Of a stretch of 30,218 nucleotides of DNA, positions 29,150 through 30,218 are shown piece after piece; the stretch's first letter is position 1, and every line of letters begins with the position of its first letter. The position numbers were made by a program, and so were the translations under genes. The stretch is from a virus: the IMG/VR virus record IMGVR_UViG_3300032304_000544, positions 1 to 30,218 of that record; one strand, written 5' to 3'. The notes beneath the pieces are model-generated. The model saw only the letters and a list, made by a program, of their open reading frames with translations, was not told where the DNA came from and made no database searches.

Positions 29150-30218
29150 AGGCCAGTGATTTAAACTTACCCGAGGGCATGGAAGTCTATGTTGACATGG
29201 ACGGTGTTCTTGCAGACTTTTTTGCAGAGTATGCAGTACTAGCAGGTCTTCCTAGAGGCAGTAGTTACAGAGATATTCCTCCAGCAAAAACAGATCCCAC
29301 ACTAAACAAGATGGTGGGCACAGATTTCTTTGCACGTTTACCAAAGTTTCCCACAGCAGATAAACTAATACAGATAGTTGTTGATACTGCGGGCGGATAT
29401 AACATTTGTTCTAGTCCGTTACGTGGCGATCACGAAGGATCAGCAACATATAAAAAACAGTGGATCGAAGAACACTTGGATCCACAACCAGACAATATCT
29501 ACATTGTATCTAACAAAGCCAAGTATGCTTTCAATCCCAGCGGATTACCCAACGTATTGATAGACGACAGGGGCAGTAATATCACTGCATGGGAAGCCGC
29601 TGGTGGTATTGGTATCAAATATCAAGCAGATGAAGACGGTCTTCAAGTTATACTAGATGGACTTAAACGTGCCAGACGTGTGGCGCAAGGTGACGAAAAA
29701 CATGAACCACAACAACTAAAAAGCCTAGATAGAAGTCAAGGAAAATTAATTGCCACCAGTGGTGACAAAGATGTGGATGAAGGTCGCAAGAAAAAACGTA
29801 GAAATAGATACGGTGCATTGTACGGCCCAGGACCATACGGATTATATGGGTGGGATGCAGGCTACAGCGGATCCGGCTCAATGGGCGGTGATGGTGGCGG
29901 TGATGGTGGCGGTGGCGAAAGTCGTATCAATGAAGCATGGACACCTGATAAACAACAGCGTATCAAAGAGTTTGCGCTGTGGGCCATCAAACTGTTGGAA
30001 ATTGAAAAAGCACCAAAAATTAAACTAGTCAGTGATAGTGGTACTAGTGCGTTGGGATATTTTGATCCGGAAACACAAAACATAGTTGTCACTGTCAAAG
30101 ACAGGCATCAAATGGATATCATGCGTACATTGGCGCATGAACTGGTGCATCGTAAACAAAACGAAGCAAGAGAATTAAATGGCGAAACTGGCAGTCCAGA
30201 CGAAAACGAAGCCAATTC
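29146..30218 (+). CDS. HAD phosphatase fused to HExxH metallopeptidase-like domain, 3' end outside window
   Basis: ATG 29146 overlaps the previous stop (ATGA). The 357 visible residues run off the right edge. Residues ~13-170 are a HAD-type phosphatase like 5'(3')-deoxyribonucleotidases: nucleophile DMDGV (Asp17, Asp19), NICSSP for motif II and VLIDDRGSN for motif IV. A basic stretch (GRKKKRRNRYG) and a Gly-rich linker encoded by a 12-base repeat follow. After INE|A begins a second domain with LAHELVHRKQ (HExxH zinc site) and a downstream ENE that could supply the third ligand, as in gluzincin peptidases. The HAD part is confident. The zincin part is likely; cleavage at INE|A is speculation based on the gp21 rule. 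Confidence 0.82.
   Translation, partial: MKASDLNLPEGMEVYVDMDGVLADFFAEYAVLAGLPRGSSYRDIPPAKTDPTLNKMVGTDFFARLPKFPTADKLIQIVVDTAGGYNICSSPLRGDHEGSATYKKQWIEEHLDPQPDNIYIVSNKAKYAFNPSGLPNVLIDDRGSNITAWEAAGGIGIKYQADEDGLQVILDGLKRARRVAQGDEKHEPQQLKSLDRSQGKLIATSGDKDVDEGRKKKRRNRYGALYGPGPYGLYGWDAGYSGSGSMGGDGGGDGGGGESRINEAWTPDKQQRIKEFALWAIKLLEIEKAPKIKLVSDSGTSALGYFDPETQNIVVTVKDRHQMDIMRTLAHELVHRKQNEARELNGETGSPDENEAN
29887..29916 (+). repeat. 12-base tandem repeat coding a Gly-rich linker
   Basis: GGTGATGGTGGC occurs at 29887-29898 and again at 29899-29910, followed by a GGTGGC half unit. It encodes the GDGG-type hinge between the HAD and metallopeptidase-like domains. Confidence 0.85.

Noticed and set aside
1-30218. 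CRISPR array, tRNA genes, insertion sequences
   Set aside because: No regular short direct repeats with spacers and no transposase. No non-coding gap is long enough to hold a tRNA except those described at 15856-15939 and 16714-16871, where no cloverleaf is evident. No gene-free stretch exceeds 300 bases.

Overview
The window is a dense stretch of a tailed-phage genome of the T4-like marine/aquatic myovirus type. It has almost no intergenic DNA, all genes but one on the + strand, many ATGA or TAATG stop/start overlaps, and a moderately AT-rich composition. The assignment rests on a T4-type clamp-loader ATPase (gp44), a GroES-like co-chaperonin in the role of gp31, PhoH, peptide deformylase, virion proteins of the kind seen in marine T4-like phages, and late-promoter boxes of the form ATAAATA. 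No photosynthesis gene is present, so a cyanobacterial host is not indicated. The host cannot be named from this sequence.

Layout. (1) 1-12000: tail-fibre/virion structural genes, namely a >2100-residue fibre protein cut by the left edge, two smaller fibre-like proteins, a 1040-residue protein with Ig-like repeats, and a 192-residue protein. (2) 12000-13716: small conserved genes, a DnaE-like fragment without catalytic aspartates, GroES and a MazG-like pyrophosphohydrolase. The block ends at a terminator whose loop is the -35 box of the next promoter. (3) 13764-15855: an early-type block with a Cys-rich mini-protein, a 14-codon mini-ORF, a small conserved gene, gp44 and an AT-rich SGNH-hydrolase-like gene. 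(4) 15940-16713: phoH, the only minus-strand gene, convergent with block 3. (5) 16872-21203: two unknown proteins, then a lysis/envelope block with GH19 endolysin, spanin-like pair, several small membrane proteins including a holin candidate, and a secreted Lys-rich protein. (6) 21266-25429: a consensus sigma70-type promoter overlapping a terminator, followed by overlapping dnaJ, def, clpA and an unknown gene. (7) 25507-30218: a late-promoter operon with every gene coupled to the next. It encodes a Pol-beta-type nucleotidyltransferase, a KxDG ligase-like protein, an HxGH adenylyltransferase with a C-terminal extension, a small unknown protein, and a HAD phosphatase fused to an HExxH metallopeptidase-like domain cut by the right edge.

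How the genes work together. Regulation seems to alternate between host-type promoters, which drive replication and proteostasis genes, and ATAAATA late promoters, which drive structural genes and the enzyme array. Two of the late promoters lie in or beside a predicted RNA hairpin that would hide the translation start in read-through RNA but not in RNA started at the late promoter. This is the logic known from T4 genes e, soc and 49. GroES, DnaJ, deformylase and ClpA form an unusually full phage protein-handling set. The enzyme array carries N-terminal and internal motifs resembling T4 capsid-targeting and gp21-protease sites. It may therefore be packaged in the virion and delivered with the DNA, which is an inference.
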